DNA of 64,000 nt, from contig NC_058497.1 in NCBI RefSeq assembly GCF_020382885.2, positions 23,800,330 to 23,864,329 of the forward strand. Direction: 5' to 3'. Shown piece after piece: positions 49,957 through 60,295 of the stretch. Position 1 is the first letter of the stretch. Each line of letters begins with the position of its first letter. The notes under the pieces are model-generated. The model saw nothing but the letters and a program-made list of their open reading frames with translations, made no database searches and was not told the origin of the DNA. This DNA comes from Scatophagus argus. Lineage: Eukaryota; Chordata; Actinopteri; Scatophagidae. A program made the translations under genes and the position numbers.

Positions 49957-49962
49957 AATAAA
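49957..49962 (+). terminator. Candidate poly(A) signal of claudin E
   Basis: AATAAA about 640 bp after the stop codon. No better signal lies between them. Confidence 0.45.
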
Positions 49963-50246
49963 CTATATATTTTACTGCATGATTACTGTTTATTTACTGA
50001 GAAATTCACGGAGATTGAAGCGGGTAGAGGGTAGAGGTATTATAATCAGTACCACAAGGTAAGCTGAAGAGATGATTACTCAGCAATGCAGTGGACATCA
50101 TCTAACTATAATACGCAAGGATGTTTCTGCTGAGATGTATGTTCCACAAAAAAAAAAAAAACATGGCTAGAGGATTAATCTTAACCTTAAAACATGAATT
50201 ATTAAGTCGTTTGGTTGTTTGTTTGGTCATTTGAAGCGTCTCCGGC

Positions 50247-51138
50247 CAGTGTTGGGTAAGTTACTAAAAACAAGTAACTGGTTGCTTTACTTTAGTTACT
50301 GCTTTGAACTGTAATTGGTTTACTTTACTCATTACTAATTTTAAAACTTTACTCGTTACTTTATTTTTCGGCTTTTTTTCCCCACTCATATCCAAATTCC
50401 CTATGCAGAAATGCATGCTGAAACCTAGTCTTTCATTTAACTTTATTTTAAAGCAGTGACCTTTTACAAAGTACGAACATGGTTCAAGGCATAACTTAAC
50501 ATTTCTCGGAAACGTGGTGGCTCTCCTGTAGACATGGGAAGCATGACCTCACCACATAGGCTGCCACTAGTTAATTTATTTCTCCCTGCGGTGTCACCTG
50601 CTGTGGTCCTGTGAGTTTGGCCTGCTTTGGTGGTCTTGTGGCAGTCTCATCACCATGGTTACCGTCATGGGGGTCTTGCCCCACAAGCTTGTTACAGCTG
50701 TGCTGTCTTGCCAGGTGCTTAGACAAATTGCTCATTGGTAGCACTGCAGTGGAAAGCGGTTTATCTCCAGGACATAGCTTGCACTTCACTGTAATGTTTT
50801 TGCCTTGATGTGCAACAAGCTGAAAATAACGCAAGTATTTCCAGCTGCCGAATGCCCCTGTACTTTCGTCCACGTCCATAACTTCACTCTCTTCCATCTG
50901 ACTGTAACCAATCTCTGCAGCAGCACGCATGAGCCAACAGCTCCGTCTCATTTAACATGCGATTTCTGTGTGAGATAGGTGAATTCCTTTACACAATCAA
51001 TTCGTTTCATTAGTCAATCTATAGGTGATTTCACTGCACAAAAACGTGGGTGACGCTGTAACAAGCGTTACTATAGTCTGGTAACTGTAATGAAGTTACC
51101 GAAATTTGAACAGTAGTGCGTTACGTTCCTCAACACTG
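50247..51138 (-). mobile_element. Non-autonomous hAT transposon with 8-bp target duplication
   Basis: The element starts CAGTGTTGGGTAAGTTACT and ends with the complement of CAGTGTTGAGGAACGTAACG, so the first eight bases of the terminal repeats are identical and the rest imperfect. Subterminal regions are rich in GTTACT/GTAAC motifs, as in hAT elements. The 8 bases before it (50239-50246) and after it (51139-51146) are both TCTCCGGC, a perfect duplication of the length hAT transposases make. At 892 bp it carries only an N-terminal BED-finger ORF (50571-50951, - strand) and no catalytic domain, so it is an internal-deletion derivative. Confidence 0.9.
50571..50951 (-). pseudogene. BED-type zinc finger ORF, 5' remnant of a hAT transposase gene
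   Basis: The 126-codon frame has a C-x2-C then H-x4-H finger: VKCKLC, followed after ~22 residues by LSKHLARQH. The aromatic FQLVAHQGKN precedes it, and the region before is acidic (MEESEVMDVDEST). This is the layout of the N-terminal BED finger of hAT transposases and ZBED proteins. The frame then runs through PPKQAKLTGPQQ and stops, with the RNase-H-like transposase domain and the dimerisation domain absent. It lies wholly inside the hAT element and has the same orientation as the element. It might be translated as a free DNA-binding fragment, but a decayed remnant is more likely. Confidence 0.75.
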
Positions 51139-51879
51139 TCTCCGGCTTACTGTGTGTCATCACTCCATCAAGGTGATTGTTATTAGTACTGAGCCAGTTA
51201 GTCTCCTCATCCTGATCAGCTCGAGGCAGTTTATCTGTCCTAACTAGGTCACACCTTCTGTCCTGGTGTTGACACGGGCTAAGTTCAGAGTGTGCTCACT
51301 GTCCATGCTTTTTATCACTTTCCAGACTACCACACAGCACACATTCAACAACATGACAGTTTCTCGTGATCAAAGTAGTTTGGAACACAAGCTAAATTTT
51401 GGCTTTTAGACTAAAACAAGAGCATAAACTTCATGATTAAGAGAGATCATCCAATTAGCTTTTTGTTGTGTTTACTGTTGTGCTCATCAGTTGTGTGTGT
51501 GTGTGATCTTAAATTAGCACAGTAACACAGTTTGTAACACAACAGCCAGATGCAATTTGATCATTCACAGTCTGAGCTGGTTTCGGGACCTGTGAAGTCA
51601 CTAGATGATTGTCGCTCCATCAGAAAATCCAGCCCTTACTCATATGCATATGAAAGTGCGCTTTCCAAGAGCAAAAGCAAGGCGTTATTTAAAAATGGGT
51701 GCCACCCCTCTCAACTGTGGGAAAAAGGAATCTTGTTTGGCCGGAAGAACTGCACCTGACAACGAGACAGTCCTCCTCCTGCACAAACAACAAGTGAGAC
51801 AGCTGTGTCAGTCCGTAAGAGAACCAGACCTGTGCGCTGAAACGCTTCTCTCTCCTGCCGCAGACGAAGCCTCTTCACC

Positions 51880-52635
51880 ATGGGGAGGATTGGAAAGGAA
51901 GTGGCAGGCCAAGTCATAAGTTTCATAGGTTTTGTTGGTGTGGCGGTGACCTGCGGAGTCCCCATGTGGAGAGTGACCTCCTTCATTGGAGCCAACATCG
52001 TGACAGGCCAGATAGTGTGGGACGGCCTGTGGATGAACTGTGTAATGCAGAGCACCGGACAGATGCAGTGCAGGCTGAACGAGTCTGTTATGAGATTGTC
52101 CCCGGACCTGCAAGCTGCCCGAGCCCTGGTCATCATCTCCCTCATCTTCGGCTTCATCGGCTTCATAGTGACCTTCATTGGAGCCAAGTGCACCGGCTGT
52201 CTGAAGAAAGATTCATCAAAGGCCAAGGTGGTGATCATAGGAGGCTGTCTCATCATTCTTTCCGCCGTTCTGATTCTGATCCCCGTCTGCTGGTCTGCAA
52301 CGGTCACCATCACAGACTTCCAGAACCCCTTGACCATTGAGACACAAAGGAGGGAAATTGGAGCCTCCATCTACATTGGCTGGGCGTCTACTGCTTTTCT
52401 CCTGATCGGTGGGATCATCCTCACCACGTCCTGCCCTCCTCAAAAACCCATGTATGGATACCCAGGCTACCCACCAGCGCCAATGTACCCGTATGCAGGC
52501 CCAGTGGCAAACCCGGCAACGTATGGTCCCGTGTACGTTCCTCCATCCAGCCAACCATACACAGGAACTGGGACGTACATACCCAACAAACCATATGCAG
52601 CACCAACCACATACTCTACAGGACAGTACCTCTAA
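51880..52635 (+). CDS. Claudin with long Tyr/Pro-rich tail (claudin F)
   Basis: Single-exon claudin of 251 residues, about 35-45 longer than its neighbours. The start has an optimal context (CACCATGG). First loop W47-D-G-L-W51 with C54 and C64. N67-E-S in the first loop is a possible N-glycosylation sequon that the other members lack (they have Y-D-S). The second loop has DFQNP in place of DFYNP. After the fourth helix (FLLIGGIILTTSCPPQ) comes a tail of about 60 residues rich in Tyr, Pro and Gly (MYGYPGYPPAPMYPYAG) ending STGQYL. The tail end is not the usual -YV, though -YL could still bind some PDZ domains. It is clearly a claudin but divergent from the others here; its named orthologue is uncertain. 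Confidence 0.92.
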   Translation: MGRIGKEVAGQVISFIGFVGVAVTCGVPMWRVTSFIGANIVTGQIVWDGLWMNCVMQSTGQMQCRLNESVMRLSPDLQAARALVIISLIFGFIGFIVTFIGAKCTGCLKKDSSKAKVVIIGGCLIILSAVLILIPVCWSATVTITDFQNPLTIETQRREIGASIYIGWASTAFLLIGGIILTTSCPPQKPMYGYPGYPPAPMYPYAGPVANPATYGPVYVPPSSQPYTGTGTYIPNKPYAAPTTYSTGQYL

Positions 52636-53034
52636 AAATTTAAAAAAAAGGACAAAAAGAGGAAAATGACTGCCAGGATGGCTTCAGGATGCCATTAGAA
52701 AACAGACTGTAGTTACAAAGGATGGTATGTATCCCAATACATTATTGGGATTTAAAATTAATTCACTCAAATCACTGTGACCTTTGATTATGTATTCTGA
52801 ATCTTTCATTAAATGTCTTCTCTTTTTGGATTGATTTTGCGCTCTAAAGTTTGTATAGTTTATGAAGTCTTCACATAAGAGGAATGTTGTGTGAATATTT
52901 CTGCCTGATTTTCAAATAAATCAGTGTCAATATATTATATTACTATATTTACAGATTTTGTAAATAGTGACAATTTGTGATGTGTGTGATATCTGTAAAT
53001 GCCCTTAATTTTTAAGAATATTCAGAAGAATTTC

Positions 53035-53040
53035 AATAAA
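53035..53040 (+). terminator. Candidate poly(A) signal of claudin F
   Basis: AATAAA about 400 bp after the stop, followed by GTGTTTGTAG. An earlier AATAAA at about 52915 is an alternative. Confidence 0.5.
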
Positions 53041-53742
53041 GTGTTTGTAGCATCTTCACTCAGCCAGTCTGTGGTGTCCCGTTTTCCCAACAAGTTGTTT
53101 ATGAGTCTGTGAGTCTGTGTATGTGTGAATGAGGGGCAGAGTACAAATCTTTATAATAAATTTATGTGAACATCTTTTATTTCATTTTAATAGTGGGGTC
53201 ATTTCACTGTAAATTGGAAGCAAGAAAGGAAGGAAATTATCAGGACTCTAAACCTTGTGAAAATAAAGACAAAATACAAAAAAACAGGTTGGTGAGACAA
53301 TCAGCTGTGTCATTGATCAGTGTGAGCCGTTTAATTCTGATTGGGAGGGGAAAAAAAAACATAAATCAGTTCCGAGAATAGTTTATATAACAACGATTAA
53401 ACTAAAGTGATGAGTAAAACCAGGAAAATGTAACCATAAATGGAGTTGCCCTCTCTTAACCTCTGACGTCTGATACTCCCATCTATACTATTGTTTTTAC
53501 TTAAACCTGAAACCAGGCTGGACCTGATCTTCCGGCAAGCTGCCCATAATCAAAGGTTAGCCACTGGCAGAGCATTGTTTCAGCGAGGCAATGTGGTGCC
53601 TCTTTATGGGCCTCATTTACATAGAGATGTTAAAGGACTGATGTTGATCTCATCGAAACTACTCCTTGTGCTCACATGAATAATGTCAAGAATCTGGTTG
53701 GGCAGGTAAAGAGCACTGGTTTCAGGTCATATGGAAGGCATC
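53041..53742. other. Spacer between claudins F and G
   Basis: No gene recognised. The sequence is AT-rich with a poly-A run at 53352. Homology with the later claudin copies begins near 53743 (CTGACTCCACCTTCAA). Confidence 0.5.
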
Positions 53743-53893
53743 CTGACTCCACCTTCAAAAAAGATCTTATAACTAAAGGAAATGTGCCGCAGTCTTGATT
53801 CAACTTTACAACCTGAGCTGAGCTGACCTGCTCCTGAGACCTTCGACTCTTCTGCTTCTGTTCAGCACCAAGTGACTCACACAAGACCTCATC

Positions 53894-54529
53894 ATGGTGT
53901 CGATGGGCCGACAGATGCTGGGCTTTGTCCTGGCCATCATTGGTTTCCTGGGGACCATCATTGTGTGTGCCCTGCCCATGTGGAAGGTCACAGCCTTCAT
54001 TGGAGCCAATATTGTGACGGCGCAGGTCATCTGGGAAGGTTTGTGGATGAGCTGTGTGATGCAGAGCACAGGCCAGATGCAGTGCAAGATCTACGACTCC
54101 CTGCTGGCTCTAAATGAGGACCTTCAGGCTGCCAGAGCTCTTGTGGTCATCGCCATCATCGTCGCTGCCTTTGGGATCCTCCTGGGGATTGCAGGAGGCA
54201 AGTGCACCAACTTTGTGGAGGATGCACGTGCTAAAGCCAAAGTGGCCATCGCTGCTGGAGTCGTCTTCATTTGTGCCGGAGTTCTCATCCTCATCCCCGT
54301 CTGCTGGTCTGCAAACACCATCATCAGGGATTTTTACAACCCCCTGTTGACCAACGCTCAGAGGAGGGAGATGGGGGCTGCGCTTTACATCGGCTGGGGC
54401 ACAGCTGCAGTGCTCATCCTGGGTGGTGCTCTCCTCTGCAGCTCCTGCCCTCCCAAAGAGCCTGTTCCAGAGTACCCAATCAAGTACTCCGGTGCCAGGT
54501 CCACAGCCACAAGTCGAGCCTACGTCTGA
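53894..54529 (+). CDS. Claudin-4-like tight-junction protein (claudin G, first copy of the triplication)
   Basis: Single-exon claudin of 211 residues. First loop W47-E-G-L-W51, C54, C64, with [10 protein letters not shown]; second loop [14 protein letters not shown]; fourth helix [16 protein letters not shown]; tail [20 protein letters not shown] ending SRAYV. All family-critical residues are present, so it is likely the founding functional copy. Claudin H (58954) and claudin I (63610) share its coding sequence, the 5' flank from the CTGACTCCACC motif to ATG and, for H, parts of the 3' flank. Relative to them its 5' flank has about 44 extra bases near 53805-53848. Confidence 0.94.
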   Translation: MVSMGRQMLGFVLAIIGFLGTIIVCALPMWKVTAFIGANIVTAQVIWEGLWMSCVMQSTGQMQCKIYDSLLALNEDLQAARALVVIAIIVAAFGILLGIAGGKCTNFVEDARAKAKVAIAAGVVFICAGVLILIPVCWSANTIIRDFYNPLLTNAQRREMGAALYIGWGTAAVLILGGALLCSSCPPKEPVPEYPIKYSGARSTATSRAYV

Positions 54530-54952
54530 GAGGTGCATTTTCCTAAGACTGCTAATTATTTAACTTTTCTTTCGTAACCCTCCAAGGTTTGTCTAACTTG
54601 AACACACAGTGAGGGCTATTGTTCTGAGAAATTCTGATTTCTTTGGTGGAGGCAAGAGAGTGTGTTGAATGAGAAATGAGCACTAGATGGGAGAAATGCT
54701 GAACACAGTATGAAGGTGTGGTGTGAAACTACAGTGCTGGAAAGAAAATCTTCCAACAGAATGATGGAATGGACTGAATTATTCTCGAAAAAGCTTGTAT
54801 GAAACCTATTTTTCCTCTAAATATTTGGTATGGAAAGAAACTTGTACAGTACACACATACATTTTGAATTTACTGTATAATATATTTTATGTATTTTTTG
54901 TTTAATAGGAAGACAAAAAGACTGCTTTTGTTTACTGAAATCAGTGATTTTT

Positions 54953-54958
54953 AATAAA
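54953..54958 (+). terminator. Poly(A) signal of claudin G
   Basis: TTTTAATAAAG, about 420 bp after the stop. The paralogous position after claudin H (59838) also has TTTTAATAAA, so the signal is conserved between the copies. Confidence 0.65.
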
Positions 54959-57900
54959 GAAATTCGGCAAATTATATTCCGTTGTCCATTGTTCGGTTTT
55001 ATTCTTTGCTTTTACTTTTGCAATTGTGGTTTTTAATTTGACAGTTCAGACCAACCACTACTGCAAAATAAAATGGATGCCAAGGAAGTTCTGGGAAACC
55101 GCAAAGTACAGTAAATTTCATATTTGCACACTCAAATAAGGTCAGAGCAGTGACTGAATGAAGGAACTACATTTTAAACTATTCAACACGTGCAATGATG
55201 CAAAATGTTGAGGAATGCACTGATGACTGAAAGGAACCTGAGGTGCAAATTTCTTACATTTATTTTCAAAACGCTGTCTACAGGAAATAAAATTCAAAAT
55301 GGTAACAAACTAGAAAGTCCAACTGAGCCGAAGACAGCGAAACAACAGGGTGTATTCAAAACAATCTGCACCTGTGTCTGAATTCCTCATGTGTTAGACT
55401 CGTTCAACCAGTTTTACAGTGTTGAGTGCCAGTCACGGCTTTTTCATAGGGCTTTGTACACTGTGTGTGTGTGTTTGTGTGTGTGTGAGTTTATGTCAGC
55501 ACGTAATACATTCAAATGCAGAAAGACTAAAACTTATATAGAATTTTGACTGCTAGGGTTGAGGACAGACTTTCAGTTTTAAAACAACAAAGCTTGTGTT
55601 ATTTCACATTTCTGTTGCTGTAAACAAATCCCAAATCCAAAACCAGCACCACCGCTTATGGGATTAGAATCCTGCCATAATCTGAAGGTTTTCTTTTGGT
55701 TTCAGATTATGGCAGGATTCTAATCCCATAACCGCTCAATACTTCCCTACCCAACCACACCAATTCCAACTTTTCACATAGATTTTTATATATGGGTCGC
55801 AATTGCACAGTGTACTTTAATTCAAAATAAAAGTCTAAATATTTTCCCAAAATGGGAGCTGTAGCTTTTAGCAAATATTATTTGAACATACAGTGGGGAC
55901 TATTTTCAGTGGTGAACTGACACGCTTTTGGTGCTCTAGTGAGTGTTTAAAGCAGCAGGATGTTGCTGATGATGGTGGCACTCTGTGAATACGCCAAAGG
56001 AATTACACTAAGTGATAATAAATGAAGTCCCGTGCTTTTCAGCATCCCCGATGGGAACTCATTTTTGAAAATAAATATAAAACTGGTGGTTAATGAAGAG
56101 ATGAAAATAATTTTTTGATCCTGTTTTAATTGTGTTGTGAATTACTCATATGATGCCCTGTCAATTTAAAAGATAATTTTGCAAATCGAAAGTCGCAGTT
56201 TGTGGTAGTGATGGTAAAGAATCCCTTAGCTTTGTGTGAAAACACTCAGTGAACTACGTCTCTTATCTCTCATAATATTTGTCACCAACACCAACATGGC
56301 GGTCACCTTGGCACAGAAAAGACGAGAGTTAGTTGGTTGAGTTAGCGAGCTAACGTGAGGAACCGGCTTTACAAGGTTTCGGTCATGGGTTTCAGTAAAC
56401 ATTACAGACAAACATAGAGACAGCGTCACTTACCCGACTGCTGGGGGTGTAATCTTTTCAATTTTATATATTTACAGTCTTATATGTGAACAGTGTACAG
56501 TGAAATAAAGGCCCATGGTGGTCCACCAGAAGGGGACAGACGTCGCCTCTCACACACACTGTTCTTACTAATAGGATAAATTCATTAGTTTTGATGAGGT
56601 TTGCTAACAAAAAGAAGAAAGTATAATATCGGAAAGGTCACAAAGTAGACTTTCATTTCAAGGGTTTAACATCCAGATTTATTTGTCTTTGGCATTTATA
56701 CTCTTTTTTTAATCACACTGCATCAAAGTCAGTGTGATTGGACCTTTTGAGATCAAAGTGATGACAAAATGAAAACAAACCTCTACAAACTGACCATAAT
56801 TCATGACAACAAAATTTCTACATTGCACTGTATAAAAAGGTCTGTGGGTCCTGTTAAGTGGATGTGTGGATATGAACACCCTCAAGGTCCCTTAAAGCTG
56901 ACAGCTAACTGACCCAATGAGACTGTCCTCAGCCACTCCAGCAAATGTCCCCAAACATAACGTGACAAAAGCCCTCTAGTAGCAATTACAACGACTTAGC
57001 CTGAACTATGACATTTCTCTAGAACTTGCTGAGAAAGATTCAAGGACTTCCAGAAAATAAATTCTGCGTGTCTGTTCTTATCTCGAGCACGTGTTTCACT
57101 GCTGTGAACACACCCTGTTGTGTTTCTGCGTGAGACTTGGCCTCTTCCTTTAATGAGAGTATCTACCTGAACGTGTTATCGATCAATGATGTCACACTCA
57201 GTGATGTCACAGAAGACAATGGGGAAAAATCCACCACAGTCTCAGTTCACCAGTATAACAAATCACTGAAAATGGGTCTCAGTGATGAATCATTAAAATG
57301 GACACGTGTTTTTTGACTTTCACTGTTTATAAAACACCTTTTTATGCCTTATCACTGAAATTTTAAAATATGTTTTTTTATTCATTGTTACACACCTAAA
57401 TTTACATGGACAATTCAGATAGATAGAAACCCAAAGAAGGCAAGTTGTTTATTAAGTTAACAATGAAACTAAGCTAAACCGAAAGCAAAATCACAAGCAG
57501 AAAATGCATCTCGGTCACCTACTTAATGGAATTTTTGAAATGTGTCAGACAGACAGATGTCCCGAAACAAATGTGGCAACTTTTTCAGACCTGCCAGATT
57601 GAAATCTTTGTTGTTGTTTTGTACAACAACAGTGAAGCATCTCTCTGAGACACCTAGGTGTGCTAAGATGAAAGAACGGAATGAAATAACTACTAAAGAA
57701 TAAAAATAGTCATGAAAAATCAAAATAGCTGCTAAGAATAAAATAAGAATTAAAAGGATGGTCGACCCGGTCCCGGTCCGTGTACCTTCTGTTCATTCTA
57801 TTTCCAATTTTGAAACACAAATCAGCATTTTTTTAAAAAAATATATGTATCATATATGTATCATTTGAAAAAAAAAAAACAAGAGCCGTTTTCCATTCAA

Positions 57901-58040
57901 ATAAAGTCATAAAAGTGGTTTTCTGTTGTTTGTCTATTACAGATTTTTATATTCCTAGACAAACACAAAGAATTCAATCTATGTTAATCCAAAATGCAAA
58001 AATGCAGGGACGTTTTTTACATCTGTATTATTAGCCTGTG
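54959..58040. other. Spacer between claudins G and H
   Basis: About 3 kb with no supported gene. 56030-56245 matches the sequence after claudin H at about 60020-60195 (GATCCT...TTAATT/GAATT, GTGAATTAC, CAATTTAAAA, TAAAGAA, AGCTTTG.GTGAAA) and so belongs to the duplicated unit. A 5'-exon-like CpG stretch at 56290-56440 has frames on both strands but no recognisable product. The 31-bp hairpin lies at 55656. Confidence 0.5.
55656..55731. repeat. Perfect 31-bp inverted repeat (hairpin)
   Basis: The arms 55656-55686 and 55701-55731 are exact reverse complements over 31 bp and are separated by a 14-base loop (GGTTTTCTTTTGGT). The short sequence ACCGC occurs directly before the left arm and again at 55731-55735, overlapping the right arm's last base. 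No open frame or transposon is associated. Confidence 0.95.
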
Positions 58041-58051
58041 TTTTAGCCTTT

Positions 58052-58355
58052 TTCTAGATGGTACTAAAAAACAAAATATATAGCCTGAGCAGGTGACCCT
58101 AGAGCAGCAGTGGGCACATCCCACTGTGTACCAATATCATCCCCATGAACCTCATAGTGGCCACGAAGTTTGAGGTCCAAGCAGCTGAAATGTCCAGCTG
58201 ATCCCGGGAATACAAGCCAGGAGCATATACCTTTGAAAAAGCATCAGCTAAATGTTAATTACAGATACGTACAACCTACCCAACATTTATTTCTTTTGAT
58301 ATTCATTGTTATAATATTCTGCTGCTCCGCCCCAGCTCCCACTCAAACACACCCC

Positions 58356-58412
<57 letters not shown>

Positions 58413-58513
58413 GCACCCCGGGGTGCTGAGAAAACCTAAGCAGGTTTTCCCATTAATGTTTGAACACCAGTTTAATTTGCACCTTATATTAGTTTCACTA
58501 CAGCATCCCCACG

Positions 58514-58560
<47 letters not shown>

Positions 58561-58595
58561 TGCACATTATTTTGTAAATAGGCTGGAAATAGACT
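58052..58595. repeat. Segmental duplicate block, copy 1, with (TC)n and (CA)n runs
   Basis: From TTTCTAGATGGTACTAAAAA onward this matches 62413-62912 nearly base for base, including AGCAGCAGTGGGCACATCCC, a (TC)n(AC)n compound microsatellite (58358-58412) and a second CA run (58517-58558). It is the far-upstream flank of claudin H, and its partner lies at the same relative place upstream of claudin I. Microsatellite lengths differ between the copies. Confidence 0.9.
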
Positions 58596-58953
58596 GGAAA
58601 GCGTAAAAACTGAGAATTGAAAATGGAAATACAGAAATTCGAGGCCTTCACCGAAAACTAACTTTTGGGTAAGAAAATGCAGTGGTTTTCTTTTAAAGGG
58701 GTCATTAAATTTGGTTGCCCGATGTTTGTTTCAGAAATGGAAACAGAACAAAATGCCCCCGTTTCTTGTTTTCCGATTTGCGTTTCTTGTTTCTGTGGTC
58801 ACGACTGTCAGCACAGCAACAACCATTTCTGACCCGTGATGACTGACTCCACCTTCAACAAAGACACCCTTATGACCAAAGGAAATGCGCCACAGTCTTC
58901 ATTCAACTCTTCTGCTTCTGTTCAGCGCCAAGTGACTCACACAAGACCTCATC

Positions 58954-59580
58954 ATGGTGTCGGTGTGTCGACAGACGCTGGGCTTTGCCCTGGCCTTCCT
59001 TGGTTTCCTGGGGACCATCATTGTGTGTGCCCTGCCCATGTGGAAGGTCACAGCCTTCATTGGAGCCAATATTGTGACGGCGCAGGTCATCTGGGAAGGT
59101 TTGTGGATGAGCTGTGTGATGCAGAGCACAGGCCAGATGCAGTGCAAGATCTACGACTCCCTGCTGGCTCTACCTGAGGACATTCAGGTTGCCAGAGCTC
59201 TTGTGGTCATCGCCATCATCGTCGCTGCCTTTGGGATCCTCCTGGGGATTGCAGGAAGCAAATGCACCAACCTTGTGGAGGGTACACGTGCTAAAGCCAT
59301 AGTGGCCATCACTTCTGGAGTCGTCTTCATTTGTGCCGGAGTTCTCATCCTCATCCCCGTCTGCTTGTCTGCAAACACCATCACCAGGGATTTTTACAAC
59401 CGCCTGTTGACCAACGCTCAGAGGAGGGAGCTGGGGGCTGCGCTTTACCTCGGCTGGGGCGCAGCTGCAGTGCTCATCCTGGGTGGTGCTCTCCTCTGCA
59501 GCAGCTCCTGCCCTCCCAAAGAGTCAGAGTACCCGGTCAAGTTCTCCAGTGCCAGGTCCACCAGCCGAGCCTACGTCTGA
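58954..59580 (+). CDS. Claudin-4-like protein, second tandem copy (claudin H)
   Basis: Single-exon claudin of 208 residues, very close to claudin G. The first-loop signature W47-E-G-L-W51, C54 and C64 are kept, and [19 protein letters not shown] is identical to G. Two normally invariant second-loop residues are changed: W138 to L (PVCLSA) and P150 to R (FYNR). Other changes include G5 to C, N74 to P and a tail shortened to [10 protein letters not shown], still ending SRAYV. Helices and frame are intact. The loss of the TM3-end tryptophan and loop proline suggests relaxed constraint or altered strand assembly. The 5' flank lacks about 44 bases present before claudin G. Confidence 0.93.
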   Translation: MVSVCRQTLGFALAFLGFLGTIIVCALPMWKVTAFIGANIVTAQVIWEGLWMSCVMQSTGQMQCKIYDSLLALPEDIQVARALVVIAIIVAAFGILLGIAGSKCTNLVEGTRAKAIVAITSGVVFICAGVLILIPVCLSANTITRDFYNRLLTNAQRRELGAALYLGWGAAAVLILGGALLCSSSCPPKESEYPVKFSSARSTSRAYV

Positions 59581-59837
59581 GAGGTGCTTTCTTCCGAGAA
59601 AGCTAATGAGACTCAGACCTTTGCAGTTAAAATAGCACAGAGATGTGGTGTGAAACTAAAGTACAGAAAAAAAAATTCGATCGCAGTAATGACTGGGCTC
59701 AATTATTTTATAAACGCTTGTATGAAACCTAGCTTTTCCTCTAAATACTTGAGTACTGATACCTTGTGAATTCGTTGTATGTTTTACAAAATGTTGACTC
59801 AGTAGCAATGTGAAAAGACTGCTGTTGTTCAGTTTTT

Positions 59838-59843
59838 AATAAA
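59838..59843 (+). terminator. Poly(A) signal of claudin H
   Basis: TTTTTAATAAAC about 260 bp after the stop, at the position paralogous to the claudin G signal. Confidence 0.6.
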
Positions 59844-60295
59844 CTAATTAAACTAATTATGTTCTTTTGTCAAAGTGCCTTTTTTTAAATTTTCTGTTTT
59901 GCTGCCTTTTTTCGCTGTTTATATTCACAACTTTGAATACCCAAAAGGAATTTACTAGAGGATGATAAATTAAACTAAATAACAAAGAGGTGAGACCTAA
60001 TTTTGGAAGAAATATGAATGTCAGTTAATCAGGAGACACAAAGGGTATTTGATCCTCTTTGAATTGCTCTGTGAATTACACATATGTTGTTTGTCAATTT
60101 AAAAATATATATTTTGCAAGTCAAGAAAGTCCCAGTTTGTTGTTGTGAGCACAGTAAAGAACCATTCAGCTTTGCGTGAAACCCCTCAGTGAGGGTGGTG
60201 GATGAGATAATACGAAAGGGCGATCAGCACGTCTTCAGCAGTTTTAGCAAAACAGTAGCTGATTCGGTTGGGAACGAGTTTGAAGCCTGGAGGAG

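Noticed and set aside
51711-52370. 219-codon open frame on the - strand
   Set aside because: It lies antisense across claudin F. Codon bias of the claudin gene keeps the reverse frame open, and similar antisense frames occur over claudins A-I.
58836-59177. 113-codon + frame conserved between claudin copies H and I (also 63492-63950)
   Set aside because: It overlaps the claudin start in another frame and shares conservation only because the DNA was duplicated recently. It has no domain, and the claudin frame explains the region.
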